Source: Bacillota bacterium | GTDB lineage: Bacteria > Bacillota_A > Clostridia > Lachnospirales > Lachnospiraceae | Assembly: GCA_023443625.1 (NCBI GenBank) | Contig: JAEZTQ010000006.1 | Location: 1-17,504 of the forward strand | Reading direction: 5' to 3' | Length of the DNA stretch: 17,504 bases | Shown here: positions 1 to 8,233 of the stretch, in pieces | Numbering within the stretch: the stretch's first letter is position 1 | Layout: each line of letters starts with the position of its first letter | Notes under the pieces: generated by a model | Told to the model about the DNA's origin: nothing | Seen by the model: the letters and a program-made list of their open reading frames with translations, nothing else | The model's database searches: none | Translations under genes and position numbers: made by a program

Positions 1-77
1 TAGGTAAATGTTTATTCTACTTGCATAGAACAGAGAAATATCCTCCTTTTAAGAAAAAAGAAAGGAAAACTCGGAAA

Positions 78-1166
78 ATGATAAAAAAAGTTTTGATAAT
101 AGATGACTCTGCACTTATGAGAAGGGTTCTCTCTGATATAATAAATTCAGATGATAGATTTCAGGTCATTGAAACAGCTACCAATGGATTAGAAGGTTTT
201 GAGGTTTTAAAAACAAGGGCAGATAGTTTTGATGCGGTCTTATTAGACATTAACATGCCTAAGATGAACGGTATTGAAATGTTGGAGAAGTTAAAAGAGC
301 AGAATGTTAAAGCGACTGTAATCATCGTAAGCACAATAGCTAAAAAAGACGCAACAGAAACAATCAAGGCACTTGAATTAGGAGCATTTGATTTTGTAAA
401 AAAGCCTGACAACTACCTTGAAGTGAAGGGCAACATTTTTTCAAACAATATCATAAGTTGTCTAGAAGTAGCTACTAAGGCTGATTTGAGAATCGATAAT
501 AAAAAGATACCGATTATCAAACAACAGATACAACCTGTAAATCAATTATTACAAAAGAAATCATCGGTGAAACCTCATCAATATGTGAACAAATTAATAG
601 CAATTGCATGTTCCACAGGTGGTCCAAAGGCATTGCATGAAGTTATACCTAAAATACCTAAGAATGTAGATGCAGGGATCCTAATTGTTCAACATATGCC
701 CGGTGGTTTTACCAAATCCTTAGCGGACAGGCTTAATGAATTGAGCCCCCTTAACGTTAAAGAAGCGGAGGATGGCGATATCATTACCAAGGGTACTGTG
801 TATATAGCTAAGGGTGGGTACCAGATGAGGGTTAAGAAGCAGGAGGATGGCAGGCAATGCATATCCATTTCAGCGGAACCTGCTAGACATGGTTTACTGC
901 CTTGTGCAGACATCATGTTTGAATCGCTGGAGCATATTAATATGGATCAAATTACCTGTGTTGTATTAACAGGTATGGGTGGTGACGGCACTGCAGGGAT
1001 AAGAAGATTAAATAAAAAACAAAATATTTATGTGATTGCACAGGATGAAGAGACCAGTGTGGTATATGGAATGCCAAAGGTGATATACGATGCAGGTCTA
1101 GTAGATGAAGTAGTAGCCTTAAATAAAATCTCTGATGCCATCACAAAGAATGTGGGGGTGCAATAA
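78..1166 (+). CDS. cheB: CheB: chemotaxis protein-glutamate methylesterase/deamidase
   Basis: Removes methyl groups from glutamates of chemoreceptors (and can deamidate glutamines), resetting receptor sensitivity after CheA phosphorylates it. The 362-residue protein has the family's two domains. The N-terminal response-regulator receiver (about 1-120) has acidic pair D9-D10, phospho-acceptor D57 in LLDINMP, S85/T86 and K109. After a variable linker (about 125-168), the C-terminal esterase domain carries the catalytic triad: S179 in ACSTGGP, H206 in VQHMPGG and D303 in TGMGGDGTAG. I chose the ATG at 78 because the homologous sequence (MIKKVLIIDD) begins there. The frame is open upstream to the window edge, but that stretch is lysine-rich and unlike a receiver domain. 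A modest AGGA lies about 11 bases upstream. The stop abuts the cheA start, so the two genes are probably translationally coupled. Confidence 0.96.
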   Translation: MIKKVLIIDDSALMRRVLSDIINSDDRFQVIETATNGLEGFEVLKTRADSFDAVLLDINMPKMNGIEMLEKLKEQNVKATVIIVSTIAKKDATETIKALELGAFDFVKKPDNYLEVKGNIFSNNIISCLEVATKADLRIDNKKIPIIKQQIQPVNQLLQKKSSVKPHQYVNKLIAIACSTGGPKALHEVIPKIPKNVDAGILIVQHMPGGFTKSLADRLNELSPLNVKEAEDGDIITKGTVYIAKGGYQMRVKKQEDGRQCISISAEPARHGLLPCADIMFESLEHINMDQITCVVLTGMGGDGTAGIRRLNKKQNIYVIAQDEETSVVYGMPKVIYDAGLVDEVVALNKISDAITKNVGVQ

Positions 1167-3242
1167 ATGGATGTAAGTCAATATCTTGAAATTTTTATTG
1201 AAGAGACCAAAGAACATTTACAAAGTTTAAACGAACATCTTTTGATTCTAGAACGTGAACCGGAGAATGAAAGTACAATCAATGAGATTTTCAGAGCAGC
1301 CCATTCTTTGAAGGGAATGGCTGGTACCATGGGCTACAAAAGAATGCAACGTTTAACCCATGACATGGAAAATGTATTCTCCGAAATTAGGAATGGCAAG
1401 ATGAAAGTATCCTCTGAACTTGTGGATGTATTATTCAAAGGTTTAGATGCTTTGGAAAACTATCTGGGGAATATTCAGGCTGACGCTAATGAAGGTGATA
1501 ATGATAATGAAGATATCATCAATGCTTTAAATGATATTCTTAATACAGGACTTGGTAATCCTAAAGTCGTTGTAGCGAATGCAGCAGTAGCAGCAACTAC
1601 AAAAAGCAGTGATGATAAAATGAAATTCAAGTACATAAAAATAGAAGAGCATGAGAAAAAGGCAATTGTTAAAGCTGGAACTCTAGGATATAACGTTATC
1701 GGCCTAACAATTTATATTCAAGAATACTGCGTATTAAAGGGTGCAAGAGCCTTCATGGTTAACCGCACTTTAGAAGATTTTGGGGAAATAATCAAACTAG
1801 ATCCCAGTGCACAGGATTTAGAAGATGAGAAGTATGATTTTGACTATTCTATCTTTATTATTACCAAAGAAAGCCCGGAAAAGCTTGCTAAGATTGCTTC
1901 TAATGTATCTGAAGTTAAAGAAGTGGTTGCTGATTATATCAAATTATCACAAGAGGACATTGTGAATTTTACCACCTCTTTAAAGCAGGATGAGATAGCA
2001 GCAATGCAAATAAAAACAGTGAGTAAAGAAACAAATTCATTGAAGGCTGGAAGTGCATCATCAGCAAAATCTGCGGCAAAACCTGTGGCAAATCGTTCTG
2101 TACGTGTTGATATTGATAAATTAGATGTTTTGATGAATCTGGTAAGTGAGCTTATAATTGCAAAGAACGGATTGATTTCAATTAGTTCAGCTTCAGATGT
2201 TGAGTTAGATCATGGTTTCCATGAGCAGATTGAATACCTGGAAAGAGTAACAACGAATCTTCATGAATCAGTAATGAAGACGAGAATGGTTCCTATTGAG
2301 AGCGTTGTTAATCGCTTCCCGAGAATGATAAGAGATTTATCTAAGAATTTAAATAAAGATATGGAATTATACATGACCGGTGAGGAAACGGAGTTAGATC
2401 GTACTGTTATTGATGAAATCGGTGATCCCTTAATGCATTTACTTCGTAATGCAGCTGACCATGGTTTGGAATCAAATGAGGATAGGAAAAAAGCTGGTAA
2501 GAATCCGGCAGGTTCTATTTATCTAGACGCATATCAAGATGGTAATAATGTCGTAATCGAAGTAAGAGATGATGGTGGTGGAATCAATACAGAAAAAATC
2601 AAGAGGAAAGCAATTGATAAAGGCGCTGTTACAGAAGAACAGGCATCAAGAATGACGGATAAGGATTTCATAGATATTCTATTCCAACCAAGCTTTTCTA
2701 CAGCAGAGATTGTTACTGATGTATCTGGTAGAGGTGTGGGTCTTGATGTGGTTAAAACAAAGATTGAATCTCTGGGCGGTGAAATTGAAGCTAAGACAAA
2801 ACTGGGAGAAGGATCTAATTTTATTATACGTCTACCCTTAACTCTAGCTATTGTACAAGCCCTTATGGTCATCATTGGTAGTGAAAAATATGCCCTTCCC
2901 TTAGGTAGCATTCAGACAGTGGAAAATATTAAGGTTAGTGATGTTAAGAATATACAGGGCAAAGAAGTTATAAATCTGCGTGGAACTGTAGTACCCATTA
3001 TACGTCTGGCAGATATCTTAAAATGCCAAATGCCTGAGGTTTCACCAGAGGAGTTGACTGTTGTTATTGTTAAAAAAGGTGACAGATTGGCTGGTATGGT
3101 GGTTGACGAATTACTTGGTCAGCAGGAGATAGTAATTAAATCTATAGGTAAATATATTAAGAATCATAAGATTATTAGTGGAGCAACCATACTTGGTAAT
3201 GGTGAGGTAGCTTTAATTCTCGATGTTAATTCATTAGTATAA
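1167..3242 (+). CDS. cheA: CheA: chemotaxis sensor histidine kinase
   Basis: Cytoplasmic kinase of receptor arrays; autophosphorylates and passes phosphate to CheY and CheB. All five domains are visible in 691 residues. P1 (about 1-105) is the HPt domain with H46 in RAAHSLKG. P2 (about 152-265) is the CheY/CheB-binding domain. P3 (about 312-370) is the dimerisation helix pair. P4 (about 371-555) is the ATPase, with an N-box around H424/N428 in HLLRNAADHG, a G1 box DDGGG at 468-472 and a G2 box GRGVG at 521-525. P5 (about 558-691) is the CheW-like domain. Linkers at about 130-150 and 285-310 are Ala/Ser/Lys-rich. The ATG follows the cheB stop with no gap; the SD is the G-rich GGGGGTG inside the end of cheB. 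Length and residues are normal for an active kinase. Confidence 0.97.
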   Translation: MDVSQYLEIFIEETKEHLQSLNEHLLILEREPENESTINEIFRAAHSLKGMAGTMGYKRMQRLTHDMENVFSEIRNGKMKVSSELVDVLFKGLDALENYLGNIQADANEGDNDNEDIINALNDILNTGLGNPKVVVANAAVAATTKSSDDKMKFKYIKIEEHEKKAIVKAGTLGYNVIGLTIYIQEYCVLKGARAFMVNRTLEDFGEIIKLDPSAQDLEDEKYDFDYSIFIITKESPEKLAKIASNVSEVKEVVADYIKLSQEDIVNFTTSLKQDEIAAMQIKTVSKETNSLKAGSASSAKSAAKPVANRSVRVDIDKLDVLMNLVSELIIAKNGLISISSASDVELDHGFHEQIEYLERVTTNLHESVMKTRMVPIESVVNRFPRMIRDLSKNLNKDMELYMTGEETELDRTVIDEIGDPLMHLLRNAADHGLESNEDRKKAGKNPAGSIYLDAYQDGNNVVIEVRDDGGGINTEKIKRKAIDKGAVTEEQASRMTDKDFIDILFQPSFSTAEIVTDVSGRGVGLDVVKTKIESLGGEIEAKTKLGEGSNFIIRLPLTLAIVQALMVIIGSEKYALPLGSIQTVENIKVSDVKNIQGKEVINLRGTVVPIIRLADILKCQMPEVSPEELTVVIVKKGDRLAGMVVDELLGQQEIVIKSIGKYIKNHKIISGATILGNGEVALILDVNSLV

Positions 3243-3265
3243 GAAGGGGGAGAAAGGAGGTTAAT

Positions 3266-3709
3266 ATGGAAACAGTGGATGCAAAGCAATTTATAGTAAC
3301 ATACCTGGGTAGTGAACAGTTTGGTATTGATATTAAATACATTGAAAATATTATTGTAATGCAAAGTATCACTAGAGTACCTAAAGCTCAGTCTTATTTT
3401 AAAGGTGTTATCAATCTAAGAGGTGAGATTATACCTGTCATGAGTCTTGGTAGTAAACTAGGATTGGTTGAAACAGAACTTACTGAGAAAGCAAGGATTA
3501 TTATTGTAAGACCAGAACCTCAAGCGGCTCCTGTAGGCTTAATTGTTGATGAGGTTAAAGAAGTCATAACCTTAGAAACATCAGCCGTTGAAAAGATGGG
3601 CTATGACGGAAAAGACAATAAAGCTAATTTCAGCATAGGAATTGGCAAATGTGGATCAGACTTAATTAACTTGTTAAATATCCAAGTGATAGTATTGGAC
3701 AAGGGTTAA
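3266..3709 (+). CDS. cheW: CheW: receptor-kinase coupling protein
   Basis: Scaffold that links chemoreceptors to CheA in the signalling array; it has no catalytic activity. The 147-residue protein is a single CheW beta-barrel domain, with the recognisable core VPKAQSYFKGVINLRGEIIPV at about 37-57 and a C-terminal half (ARIIIV...VGLIVDEVKEV) like that of CheA P5. A strong AGGAGG sits 6-8 bases before the ATG, and the gene begins 23 bases after cheA. Usual family length. The 90 bases between cheW and cheC hold no gene and no clear signal. Confidence 0.95.
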   Translation: METVDAKQFIVTYLGSEQFGIDIKYIENIIVMQSITRVPKAQSYFKGVINLRGEIIPVMSLGSKLGLVETELTEKARIIIVRPEPQAAPVGLIVDEVKEVITLETSAVEKMGYDGKDNKANFSIGIGKCGSDLINLLNIQVIVLDKG

Positions 3710-3789
3710 ATACATAATTTTTTAGCTAGTTACTAAAGATTGGTTTATTATCTTGATTTATGAGATTGCAATGATCTAATACAGATTGT

Positions 3790-3795
3790 GAGGTG
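3790..3795 (+). promoter_or_regulatory. Ribosome binding site that sets the cheC start
   Basis: GAGGTG lies 4 bases before the GTG at 3800. An earlier in-frame GTG at 3788 overlaps this SD and has no good SD of its own, so 3800 is preferred. Confidence 0.55.
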
Positions 3796-3799
3796 TATT

Positions 3800-4423
3800 G
3801 TGGCACATTTAGACTTAAATCAAATTGATAACATACAGTATGACGTACTACGTGAGATAGGTAATATAGGTGCTGGTAATGCAACTACTGCACTCTCGCA
3901 AATGATAAACTCAAAAATTGATATGAAGGTACCAAAAGTTGATTTATTAGAGTTTAAGGAACTCTCTGACATTATTGGTGGAGCAGAAAATTTGGTTACG
4001 GGGATTCTCTTTACATTAGAAGGCCAGATAGATGGTATGATGATGTTTATGATGGATATGAGTGCATCTAGGCATCTGGTTAAGCTTCTACTTGGTAGCT
4101 ATAGTGAAGTAGAGTCCTCAAGGGAATTTTCTGAGATGGAATTGTCAGCTTTAAACGAAATCGGTAATATAATAGCAGGAGCATATCTGTCATCACTCTC
4201 AGCACTAACCAATATATTAATTACATCCAGTGTTCCTTATTTAGCTATTGATATGGCAGGAGCTATATTAAGTGTTCCTGCTATTGAATTTGGAAAAATT
4301 GGTGATAAGGCTTTGCTGATTGAAACAGAATTTGGGGATGAGTCAGAGACGGTAAATGGTTATTTCATTTTGATTCCAACAATAGAATCATATAGCCTAA
4401 TACTTACATCTTTAGGACTATAG
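3800..4423 (+). CDS. cheC: CheC: CheY-P phosphatase
   Basis: Dephosphorylates CheY-P and binds CheD, forming the feedback arm typical of Bacillus, Thermotoga and clostridial chemotaxis. With the GTG at 3800 the protein has 207 residues, the usual CheC length. Both pseudo-symmetric active-site helices are present: E19/N22 in LREIGNIGAGN, and E120/N123 in LNEIGNIIAGA. Keeping two ExxN sites argues for CheC rather than FliY or the shorter CheX. An alternative GTG at 3788 would add four residues. The stop is 9 bases before cheD, fitting the well-known CheC-CheD partnership. Confidence 0.94.
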   Translation: MAHLDLNQIDNIQYDVLREIGNIGAGNATTALSQMINSKIDMKVPKVDLLEFKELSDIIGGAENLVTGILFTLEGQIDGMMMFMMDMSASRHLVKLLLGSYSEVESSREFSEMELSALNEIGNIIAGAYLSSLSALTNILITSSVPYLAIDMAGAILSVPAIEFGKIGDKALLIETEFGDESETVNGYFILIPTIESYSLILTSLGL

Positions 4424-4432
4424 GGTGAATAG

Positions 4433-4918
4433 ATGAACGAAATGATAAAAGTAGGGATGGCAGATTTAAATGTATGTGCCTCACCAAAAGCGCTAACAAC
4501 ATTGGGACTGGGATCCTGTGTAGGAATTGTGTTGTATGATTCTATAAGAAAAATAGCAGGATTGGCACATATTATGCTACCTGACAGCACAAAGATTATT
4601 AATAACGAAAACAAAGCAAAATTCGCAGATACAGGTATTGATCTATTAATTAGTGAGATGGTTAAAATAGGAGCTGAGCGCAGAGCCTTAATAGCTAAAA
4701 TTGCTGGTGGAGCCCAAATGTTTGCCTTCAGTAATAATAGTGAAATGATGAGAATCGGTGACCGTAATGTGGAAGCAACGAAAGCTAAATTGCAGGAATT
4801 AGGAATTGCTTTAAAGGCAGAAGATACTGGATTAAATTATGGTAGGACCATAGAGTTTTATCCTGAAACAGGGATTTTGCATATTAAATCTGTAGGAAAA
4901 GAAATTAAAATGCTATAA
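4433..4918 (+). CDS. cheD: CheD: chemoreceptor glutamine deamidase
   Basis: Deamidates specific glutamines on chemoreceptors and is controlled by binding to CheC. The 161-residue sequence has the family core: T23 and C29 in TLGLGSCVGI, followed by H46 in LAHIMLP. Together these give the Cys-His-Thr catalytic set expected from CheD structures. The gene starts 9 bases after the cheC stop with an AGGGTGA ribosome-binding site. Having cheB, cheC and cheD together means this organism combines methylation-type and CheC/CheD-type adaptation, as in B. subtilis. Confidence 0.95.
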   Translation: MNEMIKVGMADLNVCASPKALTTLGLGSCVGIVLYDSIRKIAGLAHIMLPDSTKIINNENKAKFADTGIDLLISEMVKIGAERRALIAKIAGGAQMFAFSNNSEMMRIGDRNVEATKAKLQELGIALKAEDTGLNYGRTIEFYPETGILHIKSVGKEIKML

Positions 4919-4948
4919 TTAGCTGCCTGATGGCAGTAGGAGGTTGGG

Positions 4949-5209
4949 ATGCGAGAAAGATATATACCGGCAGTTATTGTGCTTTTAGCTGCAGCAATTA
5001 CTGAAATTATCAATTTAGTAAATAAGGTAGATCGGCGTACAGCCCTAATACGATTACTGGTAGTAATAATCATATTTTATATTATGGGATTGATTATTAG
5101 AGCAGTAGTCACAAAAGTGTTAATCCAAGGACCTAAGGCTGATAGTATAGAAGCAGAAGAAATAGTGGAAACAGAAGAATTGTTAGAAGAAGTACCTATG
5201 GAAGAATAA
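4949..5209 (+). CDS. Small two-helix membrane protein with acidic tail, between cheD and sigD
   Basis: I do not recognise a named family. The 86-residue product has two predicted membrane helices (about 6-24 and 34-55) separated by a short charged loop (NKVDRRTALIR). A glutamate-rich cytoplasmic-looking tail follows (about 66-86, with repeated EE pairs ending in MEE). A GGAGG site precedes the ATG, 30 bases after cheD. B. subtilis has no gene at this position between cheD and sigD, so it is a lineage-specific operon member. A link to motility is inferred from position only. Confidence 0.75.
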   Translation: MRERYIPAVIVLLAAAITEIINLVNKVDRRTALIRLLVVIIIFYIMGLIIRAVVTKVLIQGPKADSIEAEEIVETEELLEEVPMEE

Positions 5210-5269
5210 AGATAAGATTACATCTATCATGATTTCTGCATACATAAGAGTTGAATTTCAGGAGGAGAT

Positions 5270-6037
5270 ATGAACGCTGAAAACAAACAAATGCTTTGGG
5301 AGGACTATGCAAAAAAAAGGACGCCAGAGCTCCAGGAAAAAATTTTAATTGAATATGCAGGATTGGTTAAATTGGTGGCAGGTCGTCTTAGCATGTACTT
5401 GGGATATAATGTAGAATATGATGATTTGGTAGGTTATGGTACATTTGGATTGATTGATGCAGTAGATAAATTTGATTATACAAAAGGTGTAAAATTCGAA
5501 ACCTATGCATCACTTAGAATACGAGGAGCAATATTAGATCAGATTCGTAAAATGGATTGGATTCCCAGGAGCATACGACAAAAACAGCGAAAAATAGATA
5601 TAGCCTGCCAAAGTTTAGAGAGTAAATTAGGTCGTATTGCTAATGATGAAGAGATAGCTTTAGAACTGGATATTACAGTTGAAGAATTGGAAACATGGCA
5701 GAATCAAACAAAGATTACTAATGTAATTTCCTTGGATGAATTTATGGATCAGGGTACTGAATCCAAGGTAGAACAAAGCTTAACAACGGACTATGAACAG
5801 CCAGATAAGATTTTTGAAAGACAAGAATTGAAAGAGATATTAATAAAGGTATTAGAGAGTTTAACTGAAAAAGAAAAAAAGGTCATTATATTATATTATT
5901 ACGAAGAATTAACTTTAAAGGAAATAAGCCATATTCTAGAGGTATCAGAATCACGTATTTCCCAATTACATACAAAGGCTTTACAAAAAATGAAATCAAA
6001 ACTGGGAGGTAATATAGAACTCGTATCCAGTTATTAA
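5270..6037 (+). CDS. sigD: Sigma-28 / SigD (FliA/WhiG family) motility sigma factor
   Basis: Directs RNA polymerase to late flagellar, chemotaxis and autolysin promoters. In 255 residues, region 2 (about 26-100) includes DDLVGYGTFGLIDAVDKFD and the -10-binding segment FETYASLRIRGAILDQIRK-DWIPRSIR. Region 3 runs from about 101 to 165. Region 4 (about 195-250) has the helix-turn-helix LTLKEISHILEVSESRISQLH. The phrase GAILDQIRxxDWxPRS is characteristic of sigma-28. AGGAGGAGAT lies just upstream of the ATG. Its place after cheD and before the SwrB-like gene matches B. subtilis. The anti-sigma FlgM gene is not in the window. Confidence 0.96.
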   Translation: MNAENKQMLWEDYAKKRTPELQEKILIEYAGLVKLVAGRLSMYLGYNVEYDDLVGYGTFGLIDAVDKFDYTKGVKFETYASLRIRGAILDQIRKMDWIPRSIRQKQRKIDIACQSLESKLGRIANDEEIALELDITVEELETWQNQTKITNVISLDEFMDQGTESKVEQSLTTDYEQPDKIFERQELKEILIKVLESLTEKEKKVIILYYYEELTLKEISHILEVSESRISQLHTKALQKMKSKLGGNIELVSSY

Positions 6038-6140
6038 ATATCCATTTTATATGGTTTATAAGATAATAGAACTATTTAGTAATTGTTGCTTTTGTGATAC
6101 AATCAACCATAAATATTTGTATACATGCTGGTAGATATTC

Positions 6141-6168
6141 CTTCAGAAAATCCCATCATTTTCTGAAG
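6141..6168 (+). terminator. Perfect 11-bp hairpin between sigD and the DUF342 gene
   Basis: CTTCAGAAAAT and ATTTTCTGAAG form a perfect inverted repeat around a 6-base loop (6152-6157). The 3' side is followed by CTTGTTGG rather than a run of T, so it is a poor intrinsic terminator. It could be a partial attenuator or an RNA-stability element that lowers expression of genes after sigD. It lies 46 bases before the next start codon. Confidence 0.45.
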
Positions 6169-6200
6169 CTTGTTGGTATTGTGATAGTGGATGCTATAAT

Positions 6201-6208
6201 AGGAGGGG
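6201..6208 (+). promoter_or_regulatory. Ribosome binding site that sets the DUF342 gene start
   Basis: AGGAGGGG ends 5 bases before the ATG at 6214. The frame is open for 40 more codons upstream, but that part crosses the 6141-6168 hairpin and has no SD, so the long version is rejected. Confidence 0.8.
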
Positions 6209-6213
6209 TACAA

Positions 6214-7818
6214 ATGAGAGGTAGAAACGGTTACTTTCAATTACTAATCAAGGATGATGGAACTTATCTGAAAATTGTTGAAGCAGAAGGGAAGGGAGAG
6301 GCTCTTTTTTTTGATGAAATCAGTAATTATTTGACTGACATGAAAATTTATGAATATGACAAAATCGCAGTTGGAAGAGCCATTACTTCACTAAAAGAAA
6401 CTGCTGAGGTAAAATTAACCAATGCTATTATAACTCCAATCAATGAATATGTTAAGATTAAAGTAGATGGAGAGCGTATGTATGCAGCAGGAAGATTCTA
6501 TCCGCCAACCAATAATGGACGAAACATAACAAGAGAAGATATCGTAAACGCTTTAGTAAGCGCAGGTGTAAAATGTGGTTTGGATGAAGAGGCAATCTCT
6601 GATTTTCTTCAAGAAAGGGAATACTGCAAGAATTATATTTTAGCAAAGGCTACGCCTGCAGTCCCGGGAAGTGATGCAGAGATAATATATCATTTTAATA
6701 CAGACCTTACCTTAAAACCAAAGAGAAATGAAGACGGATCGGTGGATTTTCATCAGCTGGATATGATTAGTCATTGTAATAAGGGTGATTTATTAGCAAC
6801 ATTAAAACCTATGGATCCTGGTAAACCTGGTATAGATGTCTGTGGCAATATTATTCGTCCTCTAAAGGTGAATAATCGTATTCTTAGACATGGCAATAAG
6901 ATAAGAGTGTCCGAGGATGGATTAAAGATGTATTCTGATGTTGATGGACATGTGAGCTTAACCGATGGGCGTGTATTTGTATCAGATACCTATGAAGTAT
7001 CGGCAGATGTTGATTCGTCTACCGGTGATCTTGTTTATGAAGGTAATGTTAATATAGCGGGAAATGTTATCACTGGCTTCTCTGTAAAAGCAAAGGGCAA
7101 TGTTGTTGTGAATGGTGTTGTTGAAGGCAGTTATATAGAAGCAGGGGGTCAAATAGTATTAAAACGTGGTATGCAGGGTATGAATAAAGGCGTTTTAAAA
7201 GCAAATGGTAACATTATTTCTAAATTTATTGAGAATGCTGAGGTTATTGCCGGTGGATATGTTTCCACAGAATCCATTCTCCATAGTAAAGTATCTGCAA
7301 AGGGAGATGTTATTGTAGGAGGCAGGAGAGGTTTTGTTACCGGTGGTGAAATAAGATCCGGTACCATGATATCAGTGAAAACAGCTGGATCTCAGATGGG
7401 GACCTTAACCTTGCTAGAAGTTGGTGTTGATCCTAAAATCATGGAGGAATACAGAGAGCTTGAAAAGAAAATAGCTACCATGATAGCAGATAAAGAAAAA
7501 ATTGCCCAGGCAATCGTTCTATTTCGTAAGAAACTCACTATGGGAGTACCAATTTCAGATGAGAAGAAGGATTATCTAAAACAGATAACGCAAAACAATA
7601 TTGTTCTTGACACTCAAATTAAAGAAGCACAAAAACGTTATGATGATTTACGTATTGATGCTGAGAATAATACTGCAGGAATCATTAAAGTATCCGATGT
7701 TGTTTATCCAGGAACAAAAATAGTGATTTCAAATGTTGTTTATTTTGTTCGTGATATGATACATTATAGTAAGTTTATGCGTGATCGTGCAGATATTAAG
7801 GTTACACCACTTGTATAG
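6214..7818 (+). CDS. FapA/DUF342 family polymer-forming protein
   Basis: A 534-residue member of the FapA (DUF342) family, common in flagellar and sporulation gene clusters of Clostridia. FapA of other bacteria is described as a flagellar-assembly-associated protein; the biochemical role is not settled. The N-terminal half (about 1-200) holds the conserved stretch around GRFYPPTNNGRNITREDI and ATPAVPGSDAEI. The middle has MDPGKPGIDVCGNII. Then comes a right-handed beta-helix-like region (about 275-410) made of repeats such as GNVNIAGNVITGFSVKAKGN and YIEAGGQIVLKRG. The C-terminus (about 410-500) is a charged coiled coil beginning near DPKIMEEYRELEKKI. It lies 176 bases after sigD, so it may be co-transcribed with it. 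No signal peptide is seen. Confidence 0.88.
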   Translation: MRGRNGYFQLLIKDDGTYLKIVEAEGKGEALFFDEISNYLTDMKIYEYDKIAVGRAITSLKETAEVKLTNAIITPINEYVKIKVDGERMYAAGRFYPPTNNGRNITREDIVNALVSAGVKCGLDEEAISDFLQEREYCKNYILAKATPAVPGSDAEIIYHFNTDLTLKPKRNEDGSVDFHQLDMISHCNKGDLLATLKPMDPGKPGIDVCGNIIRPLKVNNRILRHGNKIRVSEDGLKMYSDVDGHVSLTDGRVFVSDTYEVSADVDSSTGDLVYEGNVNIAGNVITGFSVKAKGNVVVNGVVEGSYIEAGGQIVLKRGMQGMNKGVLKANGNIISKFIENAEVIAGGYVSTESILHSKVSAKGDVIVGGRRGFVTGGEIRSGTMISVKTAGSQMGTLTLLEVGVDPKIMEEYRELEKKIATMIADKEKIAQAIVLFRKKLTMGVPISDEKKDYLKQITQNNIVLDTQIKEAQKRYDDLRIDAENNTAGIIKVSDVVYPGTKIVISNVVYFVRDMIHYSKFMRDRADIKVTPLV

Positions 7819-7908
7819 TGTGCATTATAAAACATAATTCACAGGGGAAGTTTGTGTAACTAATTTAAGGAGGAGAGCTGTCTGAAATAGGCAGAATGGA
7901 GGGTTGAT

Positions 7909-8220
7909 ATGGCAATAAGACCAATAGATATGGTGAAGACCCAGGAAGCGTCTCTGCTGAAGAATTTGGAAAGCCAAAAGCTTCAGAGTTCTGCCCTGCA
8001 GAGCGAGAAGAATTTTCACAATATGGTACAGCAGCAACAGCACAAGCCAACCAAGACTCCTCAGTCAGACAATACAGAGTATCGATACGATGCCAAAGAA
8101 AAGGGAAATAATCAGTACCAGAATCTTGGTAATAAGAAAAAAAATAAAGACAAAGAGAAAAAAGAAGATCTGAAATCAAAAAAAGCATCGAAAACTGGTG
8201 GAATTGATATTTTGATTTAA
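7909..8220 (+). CDS. Small Lys/Gln-rich conserved protein of the motility operon
   Basis: Function unknown. The 103-residue product has three parts: an N-terminal MAIRPIDMVKTQEASLLKNLE-like segment that is probably helical, a glutamine run (QQQQ near residue 42), and a very basic low-complexity region (about 63-95) of alternating K, E and N. It ends in IDILI. From memory, proteins with a MAIRPIDM-type start and an IDI-type end occur between DUF342 and SwrB-like genes in Clostridia, which supports a real gene. TGGAGGG lies 5 bases before the ATG, and the stop is 13 bases before the next gene. A second SD-like AAGGAGGAG at 7867-7875 has no usable start after it. Confidence 0.72.
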   Translation: MAIRPIDMVKTQEASLLKNLESQKLQSSALQSEKNFHNMVQQQQHKPTKTPQSDNTEYRYDAKEKGNNQYQNLGNKKKNKDKEKKEDLKSKKASKTGGIDILI

Positions 8221-8233
8221 CAACGGAGGCAAT

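Noticed and set aside
3..77. In-frame extension of cheB to the window edge, or the tail of an upstream gene (a short frame ends at 79-81 overlapping the cheB ATG).
   Set aside because: The extension is Lys/Arg-rich and unlike a receiver domain. The other frame has a stop at 1-3, so too little remains to support a gene.
4923..4936. Small hairpin CTGCC-TGAT-GGCAG just before the gene at 4949.
   Set aside because: Only 5 bp of stem; too weak to call a terminator or riboswitch.
6173..6200. Promoter-like TTGGTA-16-TATAAT before the DUF342 gene.
   Set aside because: Transcription would start near 6206 and cut away the ribosome-binding site, so it is probably a chance match.
6094..6213. Longer start of the DUF342 protein at 6094.
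   Set aside because: It crosses the 6141-6168 hairpin, has no SD and adds sequence not seen in the family; AGGAGGGG at 6201 picks 6214.
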